Source of the DNA: Rahnella aceris
Lineage (GTDB): Bacteria; Pseudomonadota; Gammaproteobacteria; Enterobacterales; Enterobacteriaceae
Reading direction: 5' to 3'
NCBI RefSeq assembly: GCF_011684115.1
Contig: NZ_JAADJV010000001.1
Span: 1,240,001 to 1,304,000 of the forward strand
Length of the DNA: 64,000 bases
The notes under the pieces: generated by a model
Told to the model about the DNA's origin: nothing
Seen by the model: the letters and a program-made list of their open reading frames with translations, nothing else
Databases searched by the model: none
In this document: positions 54,350 through 63,384 of the stretch, piece after piece
How positions within the stretch are numbered: the first letter of the stretch is position 1
Layout of the letters: every line of letters begins with the position of its first letter
Translations under genes and position numbers: made by a program

Positions 54350-56004
54350 GCCGGGGGCCGTTGTTGCAGCCTGACCGCAATCAACATCAGCGTCAGGCTC
54401 AGCAGCACTGCAACCGACGCCATCGCCATCCCGTCGCCCACCGAACCCTGTTCAAACTGACGCCAGACATACACCGATACGGTCTGTACGCCCGCCGGTG
54501 AAAGCAGCAGGGACGTCACCAGTTCCCGTGACGCCACGGCAAAAACCATCATCATTGATGCCAGCAGGCTCGGAAATACCAGCGGCAGCAGGATCAGACG
54601 CAATGTCTGCGCCGCCGTGGCACCGTGCACCCGTGCGGCGGCGTCCAGATTGCCGCCAATCTGCTTCAACGCGGCGCTGACATAACGCACCGGATAAGGC
54701 AGCAACAGGCAGCAGTAAGCCAGCAGCAGAATTCCCCAGGTGTTGTACGGCGTCACCGGCCAGAAACTGCGGTTCCAGGCCAGAATCAGACCGACACCCA
54801 CCACAATCCCCGGCAATGCCGCCGGTAACAGCGATAAACCGTCGATAACCGCCGCACCGCGAATTTTTCGTGCCACTACCAGCCACGAGGCAAGAAAGCC
54901 GGTCGCCCCGGCGATCAGCGCGGTACCCAGCGCCAGACTGAGGCTGGTCGACAGCGCACTCAGCGCGTCGCCGTGCGCGGCAAACAGATTACTGAAGTGG
55001 CGGAAGGTCAGATTCTGCCACGACAGCCCGCCGGACAACGTGCGGGAAAACGCCGTGGCCAGTGTGGAGACAATCGGCAGTGCGACGGCAATCACTGCCA
55101 CCGCTGTAAACAACATCAGCACCGGAATTGTCCAGACTCCCGGCGTTTTTTGTGTCACGTCCGCCGGTTTGCCGGTCACGCTTTCCACATTCTTGCCCGC
55201 CAGCACTGCACGCTGAACGCTGTACGCACAAAGCGCAATTGCTACCAGCATCAGCGACAGCACTGCCGCGCCGGGCAGGTCGATCGGCCAGTCGGCAAGG
55301 CGCTGTTCGATGCCGGTGGTGAGCATCAGAATGCCGCTGCGCGAACCCAGCGCGCCGGGCACGCCGTATTCTTCAATCGACAGCGTAAACGCCAGTAACA
55401 AACTGGAGGCCATTGCCGGTAACGCCATGGGTAAAGTGATGCGCAAAAATGCCCGCCACGGACCCGCACCATGAATACGCGCAACATCTGCCAGACGACT
55501 GCCGCTGGCGGCCATGCTGCGCGATACCGCGAAATACACGACCGGAAACACATTCAGCGTCATCACCATCACCATGCCCGGCAGCGAAAACAAAAAATCA
55601 TTCAGATGCAGCCACGGCAGCAGTTGCTGGACATAACCGTGGGTCTGTAACGCCATCATCCATGACAGCGCGGCAATATACGGCGGTAAAAGGAAGGGCA
55701 CCAGAAACAGGATGTCCCACAGCGCGGCGGCGGGTAGCACGAACAGGCCGCGCAAGGCACCTAATGGAATGCCAATCAGGCCGCTGCATATCGCCACGCC
55801 CAGACCGACTTTTAATGTTGTCGCGAACAGTTCACGTAACTGAGGTTCTTGGAAAACACGATAAAATGCACTGAACGGTGCCGAATAACTGCCGGCATCC
55901 AGATGCGGAAAGACCGCCTGTAAAATCACAAAACTGACCGGCACCGCGACCAGCAGTAACAGCGCAATGCCCGTCATGCCCGGCAGGAAAGCATTTCTAT
56001 TCAT
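54346..56004 (-). CDS. Ferric/2-aminoethylphosphonate-type ABC transporter, fused double permease
   Basis: This 552-residue inner-membrane permease has two tandem binding-protein-dependent transport domains (about 12 helices). It resembles FbpB/AfuB/SfuB-type permeases. Two EAA-type loops are visible: ADVARIHGAGPWRAFLRITLPMALP and DAAARVHGATAAQTLRLILLPLVFP. It is the third gene of an ATPase-binding protein-permease operon on the minus strand. The substrate (Fe3+ or an organophosphonate) cannot be set from sequence. Confidence 0.88.
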   Translation of the reverse strand: MNRNAFLPGMTGIALLLLVAVPVSFVILQAVFPHLDAGSYSAPFSAFYRVFQEPQLRELFATTLKVGLGVAICSGLIGIPLGALRGLFVLPAAALWDILFLVPFLLPPYIAALSWMMALQTHGYVQQLLPWLHLNDFLFSLPGMVMVMTLNVFPVVYFAVSRSMAASGSRLADVARIHGAGPWRAFLRITLPMALPAMASSLLLAFTLSIEEYGVPGALGSRSGILMLTTGIEQRLADWPIDLPGAAVLSLMLVAIALCAYSVQRAVLAGKNVESVTGKPADVTQKTPGVWTIPVLMLFTAVAVIAVALPIVSTLATAFSRTLSGGLSWQNLTFRHFSNLFAAHGDALSALSTSLSLALGTALIAGATGFLASWLVVARKIRGAAVIDGLSLLPAALPGIVVGVGLILAWNRSFWPVTPYNTWGILLLAYCCLLLPYPVRYVSAALKQIGGNLDAAARVHGATAAQTLRLILLPLVFPSLLASMMMVFAVASRELVTSLLLSPAGVQTVSVYVWRQFEQGSVGDGMAMASVAVLLSLTLMLIAVRLQQRPPA

Positions 56005-56053
56005 TGATTAAATCTCAGAAGCGGGCTGCTTTTTCAAACAGCCCGGGAAGGGA

Positions 56054-57061
56054 TTATTGCTGTCCGAACAGTTTCGCGAAGCGGTCGAGAACGTCTTTAC
56101 GTGATGCGGAAGCCTGTGATGCTTCCGGTAATAATTTCAGCGATTTAAACAGCGGGCGTTTGGCGTCGATATCCGTACGGGCCGGCATCAGCCAGGCATC
56201 GGCGACCAGTTTCTGGCCTTCAGGCGACAGCGCGTAATCGATAAAGGCTTTGGCTTCTTTGGGCTGCTGGCTGGATTTGAGGATCATCATCGGGCGCGGG
56301 GCGATAACCGTTCCGCTGCTCGGGAAAATCACTTTGACCGATTCACCGTCCTGCATACTGGCGTAAGACACATAATCAACCGCGCCAAATACCGCAGCTT
56401 TCGCGCCCTGTAAGACCGGCGTCAGCGCCTGTGCGTTGGGTCCGGCGATAATCATGCCGTTGGCTTTCAGATCCTCAAACAGTTTCCAGGCCTGTTGCGC
56501 GTGGGCATTTTGTAGACCGATCAGCAAATCCAGAGACGCCCCGGAGAGAGACGGATCCGGCGTGGTCACTTTGTCTTTGAATTCCGGTTTGGCTAAATCG
56601 CCCCAGTCTTTAGGCTCGGTCGTCCCACTTTTTGTGTTCCAGACGATGCCCAGTGCGGAAATACCCTGAGCGACGTAATAGGGGGTTTTAAACTGCGCGG
56701 GAACCTGTGCCGCATTGGGGCTTTGGTATTCAAGCAACCAGCCACGTTGTTCGAGATCGGTTGCGGTATCCCAGGATGCTGAGATAAGTATATCGGCCCG
56801 CGGGTTGGCCTGTTCGGCTTCCAGGCGAGCCATCACTTTGCCGGTTGTTGCCTGGAACACATCGACTTTTACGCCGGTTTGTTTTTCATAGCCTGCCGCC
56901 AGTTTTTTTGCCAGCGAGCCCGGCCCGGCGGTGTAGAGCGTCAGTGCCTGAGCGTTGCCTGCCGCCATTGCGAGAGAAAGAGTCATTGCTGTCATTACGC
57001 CTGTTTTGGTACGGGAAAACGTTTTGGAGGTTTTGTTGTGTGTGCGGGTCATCATTTTCAT
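56054..57061 (-). CDS. Ferric-type ABC transporter periplasmic binding protein
   Basis: This 335-residue extracellular solute-binding protein of the iron/thiamine/phosphonate group has a Lys/Thr-rich N-region, then a hydrophobic signal ending AQA (about residue 39). LTLYTAGPGSLAKKLAAGYEKQTGVKVDVF starts the mature lobe. Clustered tyrosines of ferric-binding proteins are partly missing (only AVDYVSY near 216-222), so a non-iron ligand such as a phosphonate is possible. It lies between the ATPase and the permease. Confidence 0.87.
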   Translation of the reverse strand: MKMMTRTHNKTSKTFSRTKTGVMTAMTLSLAMAAGNAQALTLYTAGPGSLAKKLAAGYEKQTGVKVDVFQATTGKVMARLEAEQANPRADILISASWDTATDLEQRGWLLEYQSPNAAQVPAQFKTPYYVAQGISALGIVWNTKSGTTEPKDWGDLAKPEFKDKVTTPDPSLSGASLDLLIGLQNAHAQQAWKLFEDLKANGMIIAGPNAQALTPVLQGAKAAVFGAVDYVSYASMQDGESVKVIFPSSGTVIAPRPMMILKSSQQPKEAKAFIDYALSPEGQKLVADAWLMPARTDIDAKRPLFKSLKLLPEASQASASRKDVLDRFAKLFGQQ

Positions 57062-57072
57062 TCCATCAAAGG

Positions 57073-57822
57073 TTAAGCAACAAAAGGTGAAACAACGGAA
57101 GGGTCAATCTGGTCAATGCTGGCGATCGCGCCTTTGTCCATGCGCGCAATGCGGTGAGCGAGTGCGTGAGCCTCGTGCTGATCGTGGGTGACATACACCG
57201 CCGTGGTGCCGAGCTGGCGCAACAATGTTGCCATTTCCTCGCACAGGCTTTCCCGCAGGTCGCGGTCAAGATTCGACAGCGGCTCGTCGAACAGCAAAAT
57301 GCGTGGCTCAGCCACAATGGCGCGGGCGAGGGCCACACGCTGTTGCTGACCGCCGGAAAGTTCGGCAGGGCGGCGGGAGACAAAATCCGCCAGTCCGACG
57401 CGCTCCAGCGCCGCCATCACTTTCTCCTGCTGTATCGCACCGCGGATGCCGCGCATCTGCAACGGAAACGCGACGTTCTGGCGCACGGTCATGTGCGGCC
57501 ACAGGGCATAATCCTGAAAGGCCATGCCGAGATTACGTTTTTCCGGTGGCAGACTGATTTTCCCGCTGGCGACAGTGACACCATCGAAGCTGATTTGTCC
57601 TGACGCAGGATGGAGTAATCCCGCCAGCATTTTCAGCAGCGTACTTTTTCCGCAGCCGGAAGGGCCAAGCAGGGCGAGGATCGTGCCTTCCGGCACGGAT
57701 AAATTGACGTGATTGAGTACCGGGTTGCTCCCAAAGAAATGGGACACCTGATGGACAGAGATCGCGGGGGGAGAAGACATGCGCGCAGGCGCATTCCCGC
57801 TGGCTGTAGCTGGAATGATCAT
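57073..57822 (-). CDS. Ferric-type ABC transporter ATP-binding protein
   Basis: This 249-residue ATPase has Walker A GPSGCGKST, Q-loop FQDYALWPHMTV, signature LSGGQQQR, Walker B ILLFDEP and H-loop VTHDQHEA. It lacks the C-terminal regulatory extension of MalK/FbpC types, so it is shorter than FbpC. AGAGGA precedes the ATG at 57822; an internal ATG 14 codons later is an alternative. It is the first gene of the three-gene operon. Confidence 0.92.
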   Translation of the reverse strand: MIIPATASGNAPARMSSPPAISVHQVSHFFGSNPVLNHVNLSVPEGTILALLGPSGCGKSTLLKMLAGLLHPASGQISFDGVTVASGKISLPPEKRNLGMAFQDYALWPHMTVRQNVAFPLQMRGIRGAIQQEKVMAALERVGLADFVSRRPAELSGGQQQRVALARAIVAEPRILLFDEPLSNLDRDLRESLCEEMATLLRQLGTTAVYVTHDQHEAHALAHRIARMDKGAIASIDQIDPSVVSPFVA

Positions 57823-57929
57823 GGTTGGTACTATCCTCTTTGGGACTTATTAGTGCAGGTGAGGGTAAAGGGGGAATGTGACGGACGGATGACACCTTTT
57901 GGAAAGGTGTGGAAATTGCCCTGGCGGGC

Positions 57930-58503
57930 GGCCGCCAATTCAACTTCAAAACCGTGGGCGTCGGCCCACACCGACCAGAGACCCGGTAACGCGCGGGCCT
58001 CTGGACTCCGCGCTTTTTCACTGCGCGCTGTCGCGGGTATGACGGACATGTTCTGATGCATTGGTGAGTGGCGCAAATCCAGGTGCTTCGCACTGCCTTC
58101 TCTCGGTCTTCGAGCCACAGGTCTCGAAGCCGCTCCGTTCAGCTGGATTTTAAGCACGCCAATCCACTTTTCTAAAAGATAAAAGACATTTGCCTTTGAA
58201 TTTAAGATGGTGCGGGCGTTCAGAAAGCTTGCTGAATGAGAGGTTGCAGACCTGAGGCTGCAATCCCGAAATGAAGGTACCGCGTAGCGGCAAGATTTCC
58301 AGCCTGTCACCGCGGCAACTGAAACATAGCCAGCGAGCGGAGCGCGTGTTGAAAAAGCGTGGGGAAATCCAAAAGGGGAAAAGCACTTTCCCCTTTTGGG
58401 CGGTTTCGGCGCAGCGTGTTAAGTGATCACCGCACGTAAGAAACCGAAATTTACGCTAACTCGCTTTAGCAGTGTAAGCCGCCATTGCAGCGGCCTTCTG
58501 CAA
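57930..58503 (+). repeat. ~0.5-kb structured non-coding repeat element, copy 2
   Basis: This is the second copy of the 30.5-kb element in the same orientation. Its core is 57953-58454 (502 bp against 498 bp in copy 1), with long identical blocks such as CACCGACCAGAGACCCGGTA and TTCGAGCCACAGGTCTCGAA. The stem CCAAAAGGGGAAA/TTTCCCCTTTTGG (58369-58399) replaces the copy-1 stem with paired changes. CGGTTTC/GAAACCG (58401-58446) is kept. It occupies the gap between the ferric-type operon and araA, where araD might be expected. Confidence 0.85.
58478..58495 (-). terminator. Hairpin downstream of araA
   Basis: On the minus strand GCCGC-TGCAATG-GCGGC follows the araA stop by about 15 bases. It is the same hairpin as the yjjA terminator, but with a weaker T-tail. 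Confidence 0.55.
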
Positions 58504-58508
58504 ACAAA

Positions 58509-60014
58509 TCAGCGACTGCAAAGTTTGTAATAAACTTCATTCCACCGGATCTGATTCTTGAAGTCCGGCAACGTCGTGTCGTTATCGATCACCAGCAATT
58601 CAATCCCGGAAAATTCCGCATATAACCGCAGCGCGTCAATATCCAGTGCCTGAGAGAACACGGTATGGTGCGCGCCGCCGCCGAGGATCCACGCTTCTGC
58701 CGCTGTTGCCAGTGATGGCTGGGCTTTCCAGATAGCGCGCGCAACCGGCAGTTTTGGCAGCGGGTGTGGCTGTTCGATGGTATCCACCAGATTGACCAGC
58801 AGACGGAAACGGTCGCCCATGTCGATGACGCTGGCATTGACCGCCGGACCTGCCGGTGTGGAGAAAATCAGACGCGCCGGATCCGCTTTACCGCCTATGC
58901 CGAGATATTGCGCATCAAGCAGCGGCTTCTCTTCTTTGGCAATCGACGGACACACTTCCAGCATGTGCGAGCCCACCACCAGATCACTGCCTGGTTTGAA
59001 GTGGTAGGTGTAATCCTCCATGAAAGAAGTGCCGCCTTTCAGACCGCTGGCCATGACTTTCATGATGCGCAGCAGGGCAGACGTTTTCCAGTCACCTTCG
59101 CCACCAAAGCCGTAGCCTTTCTGCATCAGACGCTGGACTGCCAGCCCGGGCAGTTGTTTCATGCCGTGCAGATCTTCAAAGTTGGTCGTGAATGCCCCGA
59201 ATTTACCTTGTTCGAGGAAACGGGTCATACCAAGTTCAATTTTGGCAGCATCCAGCAAGTTTTCACGACGTTCGCCGTTAATTTTTACCGCATCCGTCAG
59301 GCGATAGGTGGCTTCATATTCTTCCACCAGCGTATCGATGTCGCCTTTGCTGACTTCGTTGATTACGCTGACCAAATCACCAATTCCGTAGGCACTGATG
59401 CTGTAGCCGAACTGGATTTGAGCGGCAACTTTATCGCCTTCGGTGACAGCAACTTCACGCATATTATCGCCAAAACGTGCCACTTTCAGGTGCTGGCTTT
59501 CGTTTTTGGCGGCAGCAACGCGCATCCACTGGGCGATACGGCGGTGAGATTCACCGTCCTGCCAGTGACCGGCTACCACGGTGTGTTGCTGACGCATACG
59601 GGCACCGATGAAGCCGAATTCACGGCCACCGTGCGCGGTCTGGTTCAGGTTCATGAAGTCCATGTCCATGGTTTCCCATGGGATTTCAGCATTGAATTGC
59701 GTATGGAACTGCATCAGTGGCTTATGCAGGATGCTCAGACCGGCAATCCACATTTTGGCCGGCGAGAAGGTATGCAGCCAGGTGATGATGCCCACGCAGG
59801 CGTTGTCATAGTTGGCTTCACGGCACAATGCGGTGATTTCGTCCGGCGTGGTCACCAGCGGTTTGAGCACCAGTTTTATCGGCAAACCGGCTTCGCTGTT
59901 CAGGCTACTGACCACCTTCTCGGCGTTCTCTTTTACCTGACGTAATGCCTGCGGACCGTACAGATGCTGACTGCCAATGGCGAACCACACTTCGAGATGT
60001 TTAAACGCGTCCAT
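58509..60014 (-). CDS. araA: L-arabinose isomerase AraA
   Basis: This 501-residue cytosolic Mn-dependent isomerase (E. coli 500) converts L-arabinose to L-ribulose. The catalytic and metal residues are in place: Glu in GGEGDWK, Glu in SFMEDYTY, His in VGSHMLEV and His in GGAHHTVF. The N-terminal [14 protein letters not shown] is the family start. It follows araB by 36 bp in an araBA operon. The third gene, araD, is not found downstream. Confidence 0.97.
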   Translation of the reverse strand: MDAFKHLEVWFAIGSQHLYGPQALRQVKENAEKVVSSLNSEAGLPIKLVLKPLVTTPDEITALCREANYDNACVGIITWLHTFSPAKMWIAGLSILHKPLMQFHTQFNAEIPWETMDMDFMNLNQTAHGGREFGFIGARMRQQHTVVAGHWQDGESHRRIAQWMRVAAAKNESQHLKVARFGDNMREVAVTEGDKVAAQIQFGYSISAYGIGDLVSVINEVSKGDIDTLVEEYEATYRLTDAVKINGERRENLLDAAKIELGMTRFLEQGKFGAFTTNFEDLHGMKQLPGLAVQRLMQKGYGFGGEGDWKTSALLRIMKVMASGLKGGTSFMEDYTYHFKPGSDLVVGSHMLEVCPSIAKEEKPLLDAQYLGIGGKADPARLIFSTPAGPAVNASVIDMGDRFRLLVNLVDTIEQPHPLPKLPVARAIWKAQPSLATAAEAWILGGGAHHTVFSQALDIDALRLYAEFSGIELLVIDNDTTLPDFKNQIRWNEVYYKLCSR

Positions 60015-60050
60015 TTATTACTCCTGAATATCGGATAGATGAAATACGGG

Positions 60051-61730
60051 TTAATGCGCCGGTTTCGCTGCAAACAGCGGTTCAGTCGTGGCACACCATT
60101 GCTGATAACGTTCGTACAGGCGCTGATATTGCGCGACGCGCTGCGGATCCGGCGTCAGCGTACGTTCGATGCTGCAGGCCATTTTTTCCTGTGCGGCAGG
60201 AACATCTTTGAACTCCCCGGCAGCGACGGCGGCGAAAATCGCGGCACCCAGTGCGCAGCACTGATCGGAAGCGACAATTTGCAACGGACGGTTCATCACA
60301 TCGGCGCAAACCTGCATGATGACCGGCGATTTACGCGCGATGCCCCCGAGCGTCAGCACGTTTTCCACCGGAATATCCTGCTGTTCGAAACATTCCATGA
60401 TGGCGCGCGCGCCAAAAGCGGTCGCTGCGATAAAGCCGCCGAACAGTTCAGGTGCTTCTGTGCCCAGATTGATATCGGTAATGACACCTTTCAGGCGCTG
60501 GTTGGCAAACGGTGTACGGCGGCCGTTAAACCAGTCGAGCACCAGCGGCAGATGATCCAGTTTCGGATGAGCGGCCCAGGCCACAGTGAGATCGGTCAGC
60601 AGATTTTTTTGCAGGCTGGTCAGTTGCGGTGCCATTTCCGGATGGGCTTTGGCAGCCTGAATCAGCGGCCAGCTCAGCAGACGGCTGAACCAGGCGTACA
60701 TGTCGCCGAAAGCGGATTGTCCGGCTTCCATCCCGATCATGTCCGGCACGACGCTGCCTTCCACCTGTCCGCAGATCCCGGCGATAGCACGGTCGTTTAC
60801 GCGTTCTTTATCGGCGATCAGGATGTCGCAGGTAGAGGTGCCGATCACTTTGACCAGCGTATAAGGCTGTGCGCCCGCGCCGACTGCCCCCATATGGCAG
60901 TCGAATGCGCCGCCCGAAAGCACCACACTGGCGGGTAAGCCAAGACGTTCTGCCCATTCAGGTGTCAGTGTGCCAACAGCCTGTTCGGCGGTGACGGTGT
61001 CGGTAAACAGCGGATAGGGCAGATGTTCAACCAGCAGCGGATCGAGGGCGGCAAAGAACGCTTTTGGTGGCAGGCCGCCCCATGACGGATGCCAGAGCAT
61101 TTTGTGTCCGGCGCTGCAACGTCCGCGCACCACTTTGTCCGGTGCGGTGGTGCCGGAAAGCAGGGCGGGCACCCAGTCGCACAATTCAACCCATGACGCG
61201 GCTGCTTGTTTAACCGCAGCATCAGCACGGGAAACGTGCAGGATTTTCGCCCAGAACCATTCTGAGGAATAAACGCCGCCGATATAGCGGGAATAGTCGG
61301 GGAAATCGCCGCTGCGACACAGACGGTTGATCTCTTCCGCTTCTTCTATTGCCGTATGATCTTTCCAGAGCACAAACATGGCATTCGGGTTTTCGGCAAA
61401 TTCCGCTTTCAGCGCCAGAATGTTGCCTTCCTCATCGACAGGAGCGGGGGTTGAGCCGGTGGAATCGACGCCGATACCCACCACGCGCGCAGCACGCTCG
61501 CTGCCCAGCCGTTGCACTACGTTTTTAATCGCCTGTTCCATTGCCTCTATATAGTCGAGCGGGTGATGGCGGAACTGATTTATTGCCGCATCACAATAGC
61601 GACCTTCATTCCAGCGCGGATAATAAACCACATCGGTTTCCATCTCGGCACCGGTCTGACAATCCACAGCCAGGGCACGGACGGAATCGCTGCCAAAATC
61701 AAGACCAAGAGCAATCGCACCTTGCGTCAT
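60051..61730 (-). CDS. araB: L-ribulokinase AraB
   Basis: This 559-residue FGGY-family kinase (E. coli 566) phosphorylates L-ribulose to L-ribulose 5-phosphate. The ATP/sugar motifs are the N-terminal [41 protein letters not shown] and [12 protein letters not shown]. The first gene of araBA is transcribed away from araF. Candidate AraC half-sites and a CRP site lie in the 416-bp divergent region. Confidence 0.97.
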   Translation of the reverse strand: MTQGAIALGLDFGSDSVRALAVDCQTGAEMETDVVYYPRWNEGRYCDAAINQFRHHPLDYIEAMEQAIKNVVQRLGSERAARVVGIGVDSTGSTPAPVDEEGNILALKAEFAENPNAMFVLWKDHTAIEEAEEINRLCRSGDFPDYSRYIGGVYSSEWFWAKILHVSRADAAVKQAAASWVELCDWVPALLSGTTAPDKVVRGRCSAGHKMLWHPSWGGLPPKAFFAALDPLLVEHLPYPLFTDTVTAEQAVGTLTPEWAERLGLPASVVLSGGAFDCHMGAVGAGAQPYTLVKVIGTSTCDILIADKERVNDRAIAGICGQVEGSVVPDMIGMEAGQSAFGDMYAWFSRLLSWPLIQAAKAHPEMAPQLTSLQKNLLTDLTVAWAAHPKLDHLPLVLDWFNGRRTPFANQRLKGVITDINLGTEAPELFGGFIAATAFGARAIMECFEQQDIPVENVLTLGGIARKSPVIMQVCADVMNRPLQIVASDQCCALGAAIFAAVAAGEFKDVPAAQEKMACSIERTLTPDPQRVAQYQRLYERYQQWCATTEPLFAAKPAH

Positions 61731-61835
61731 TCTTTCTCACTCCTTCAGGTTTGCCGTAGTCATTACGGCGGCGAATCGAATTGCTCTAACAGTAGGAGGA
61801 TGCAAAAAAGTGAGTGAGGAGGCGTTAGCTGGAAG

Positions 61836-61927
61836 TATGCACAAATCTGCTCCCAATGATGTTTCTGTGAGGTTGGTCAAATGTTAGCGTTTGGCTAAAA
61901 TCGCTATATCTATGCACAAACCTGCTG
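61836..61927 (-). promoter_or_regulatory. Two candidate AraC half-sites, araB/araF region
   Basis: On the minus strand GAGCAGATTTGTGCATA (61836-61852) and CAGCAGGTTTGTGCATA (61911-61927) share 15 of 17 bases. They agree with E. coli araI1 (TAGCATTTTTATCCATA) in the AGCA, TTT and CATA positions. They are direct repeats 75 bp apart (about seven helical turns), as needed for looping. Confidence 0.6.
61866..61881. promoter_or_regulatory. Candidate CRP site, araB/araF region
   Basis: TGTGA-GGTTGG-TCAAA matches the CRP consensus TGTGA-N6-TCACA except for one base in the right half. It lies between the two AraC-like half-sites. Confidence 0.55.
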
Positions 61928-62146
61928 TTTTCCCGCCGTGTGATAGCGCTCTACATTCCGCTGCAAAATTACCGCTAAAACTTAACCCGTCTTACAAGAG
62001 AGTGTGACGCAAATCCTCTATAAACTGGACTTCGCCGCACTTTCACTTTGTTTCTTTACGCTACTGATAACGTTTTCACGATTGCGGCAAACCACCAGAT
62101 TTAAGACTGTGATTGTGAAAAACAACAATAAAAGTCGGAGAACATC

Positions 62147-63133
62147 ATGCATAAATTCACTAAGGCATTAGCGGCGGTCGGGTTAGCTGCCCTTATGTCA
62201 CATTCAGCTATGGCAGCCGAGAATCCGAAGCTGGGCTTCCTGGTTAAACAACCGGAAGAGCCGTGGTTCCAGACTGAATGGCGGTTCGCAGATAAAGCCG
62301 GTAAGGATCTCCACTTCGACGTCATTAAAATCGCCGTGCCGGATGGTGAAAAAACGTTGAATGCAATCGACAGCCTGGCGGCCAACGGCGCGAAAGGTTT
62401 TGTCATCTGTACGCCGGATCCGCGTCTCGGCCCTGCCATCATGGCGAAAGCGCGCAGCTATGACATGAAAGTGATCCAGGTGGATGACCAGTTTGTGAAT
62501 GCCAAAGGCAAGCCAATGGAAGAAGTGCCATTAGTCATGATGGCCGCGACCAAAATCGGCGAACGTCAGGGGCAGGAACTGTACAAAGAAATGCAAAAAC
62601 GTGGCTGGAAAGTCGCTGATACCGGCGTGATGGCCATTACTGCCGATGAACTCGATACGGCGCGCCGCCGCACCTCCGGTTCAATGGAGGCACTGAAAGC
62701 TGCCGGTTTCCCGGAAAAACAAATCTACAAAGTCCCGACTAAATCTAACGACATCCCGGGCGCACTGGATGCCGGTAACTCCCTGCTGGTGCAACATCCT
62801 GAAGTGAAAAACTGGCTGATCATCGGCATGAACGACAACACCGTATTGGGTGGCGTGCGTGCAACCGAAGGTCAGGGCTTTAAAGCGGCTAACGTGATCG
62901 GCATCGGCATCAACGGTGTGGATGCAGTGAATGAGTTGTCAAAAAGCGCCCAGACTGGCTTCTACGGTTCCCTGTTACCTAGCCCGGATATCCACGGTTA
63001 CAAAAGTATTCAGATGCTGAATGAATGGGTTACCAAAGGCGTTGAACCACCGAAATTTACCGAAGTGACGGATGTTGTCCTGATTACCCGCGACAACTTC
63101 AAAGAAGAGCTGAAGAAAAAAGGTCTTATGTGA
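62147..63133 (+). CDS. araF: L-arabinose-binding periplasmic protein AraF
   Basis: This 328-residue sugar-binding protein (E. coli 329) has a signal peptide (about residues 1-23, ending AMA). Mature ENPKLGFLVKQPEEPWFQTEW, ARRRTSGSMEALKAAGFP and IIGMNDNTVLGGVRATEG match AraF closely. It delivers L-arabinose to AraGH. It is divergent from araBA and followed by araG after a 251-bp gap that holds an ERIC-like element. Confidence 0.97.
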   Translation: MHKFTKALAAVGLAALMSHSAMAAENPKLGFLVKQPEEPWFQTEWRFADKAGKDLHFDVIKIAVPDGEKTLNAIDSLAANGAKGFVICTPDPRLGPAIMAKARSYDMKVIQVDDQFVNAKGKPMEEVPLVMMAATKIGERQGQELYKEMQKRGWKVADTGVMAITADELDTARRRTSGSMEALKAAGFPEKQIYKVPTKSNDIPGALDAGNSLLVQHPEVKNWLIIGMNDNTVLGGVRATEGQGFKAANVIGIGINGVDAVNELSKSAQTGFYGSLLPSPDIHGYKSIQMLNEWVTKGVEPPKFTEVTDVVLITRDNFKEELKKKGLM

Positions 63134-63161
63134 TCTTCAGATGTGGTTGAAACAAGCAATA

Positions 63162-63282
63162 CCCCTAAATAATTCGAGTTGCAGGAAGGCGGCAAGTGAG
63201 CGAGTCCCGATGAGCTTACATAAGTAAGTGATTCGGGTGAGTAAGCGTAGCCAACGCATCTGCGACTTGAAGTATGAAGGGG
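63162..63282. repeat. ERIC/IRU-like element between araF and araG
   Basis: This 121-bp imperfect palindrome has ends CCCCTAAATAATTCGAGTTG and its near-inverse CAACTTGAAG-type right arm. The centre GAGCTTACATAAGTAAGTGA with GTGAGCGAGTCCC and GGGTGAGTAAGCG is the diagnostic ERIC core. It lies inside the araFG(H) operon, where it may process or stabilise mRNA. Confidence 0.85.
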
Positions 63283-63384
63283 AGAGACGCTGCTGCAGAA
63301 CGGACGACAGTTTTAAATAGTTTGAACTGTTTTCTGCTTTGCAGTGGCGTGCATCCATACTTACTCAACTTCCAGGTAGCCACT

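Noticed and set aside
58764..59945. 393-codon ORF opposite araA
   Set aside because: It is the antisense shadow of araA, has no family-like sequence, and araA is certain.
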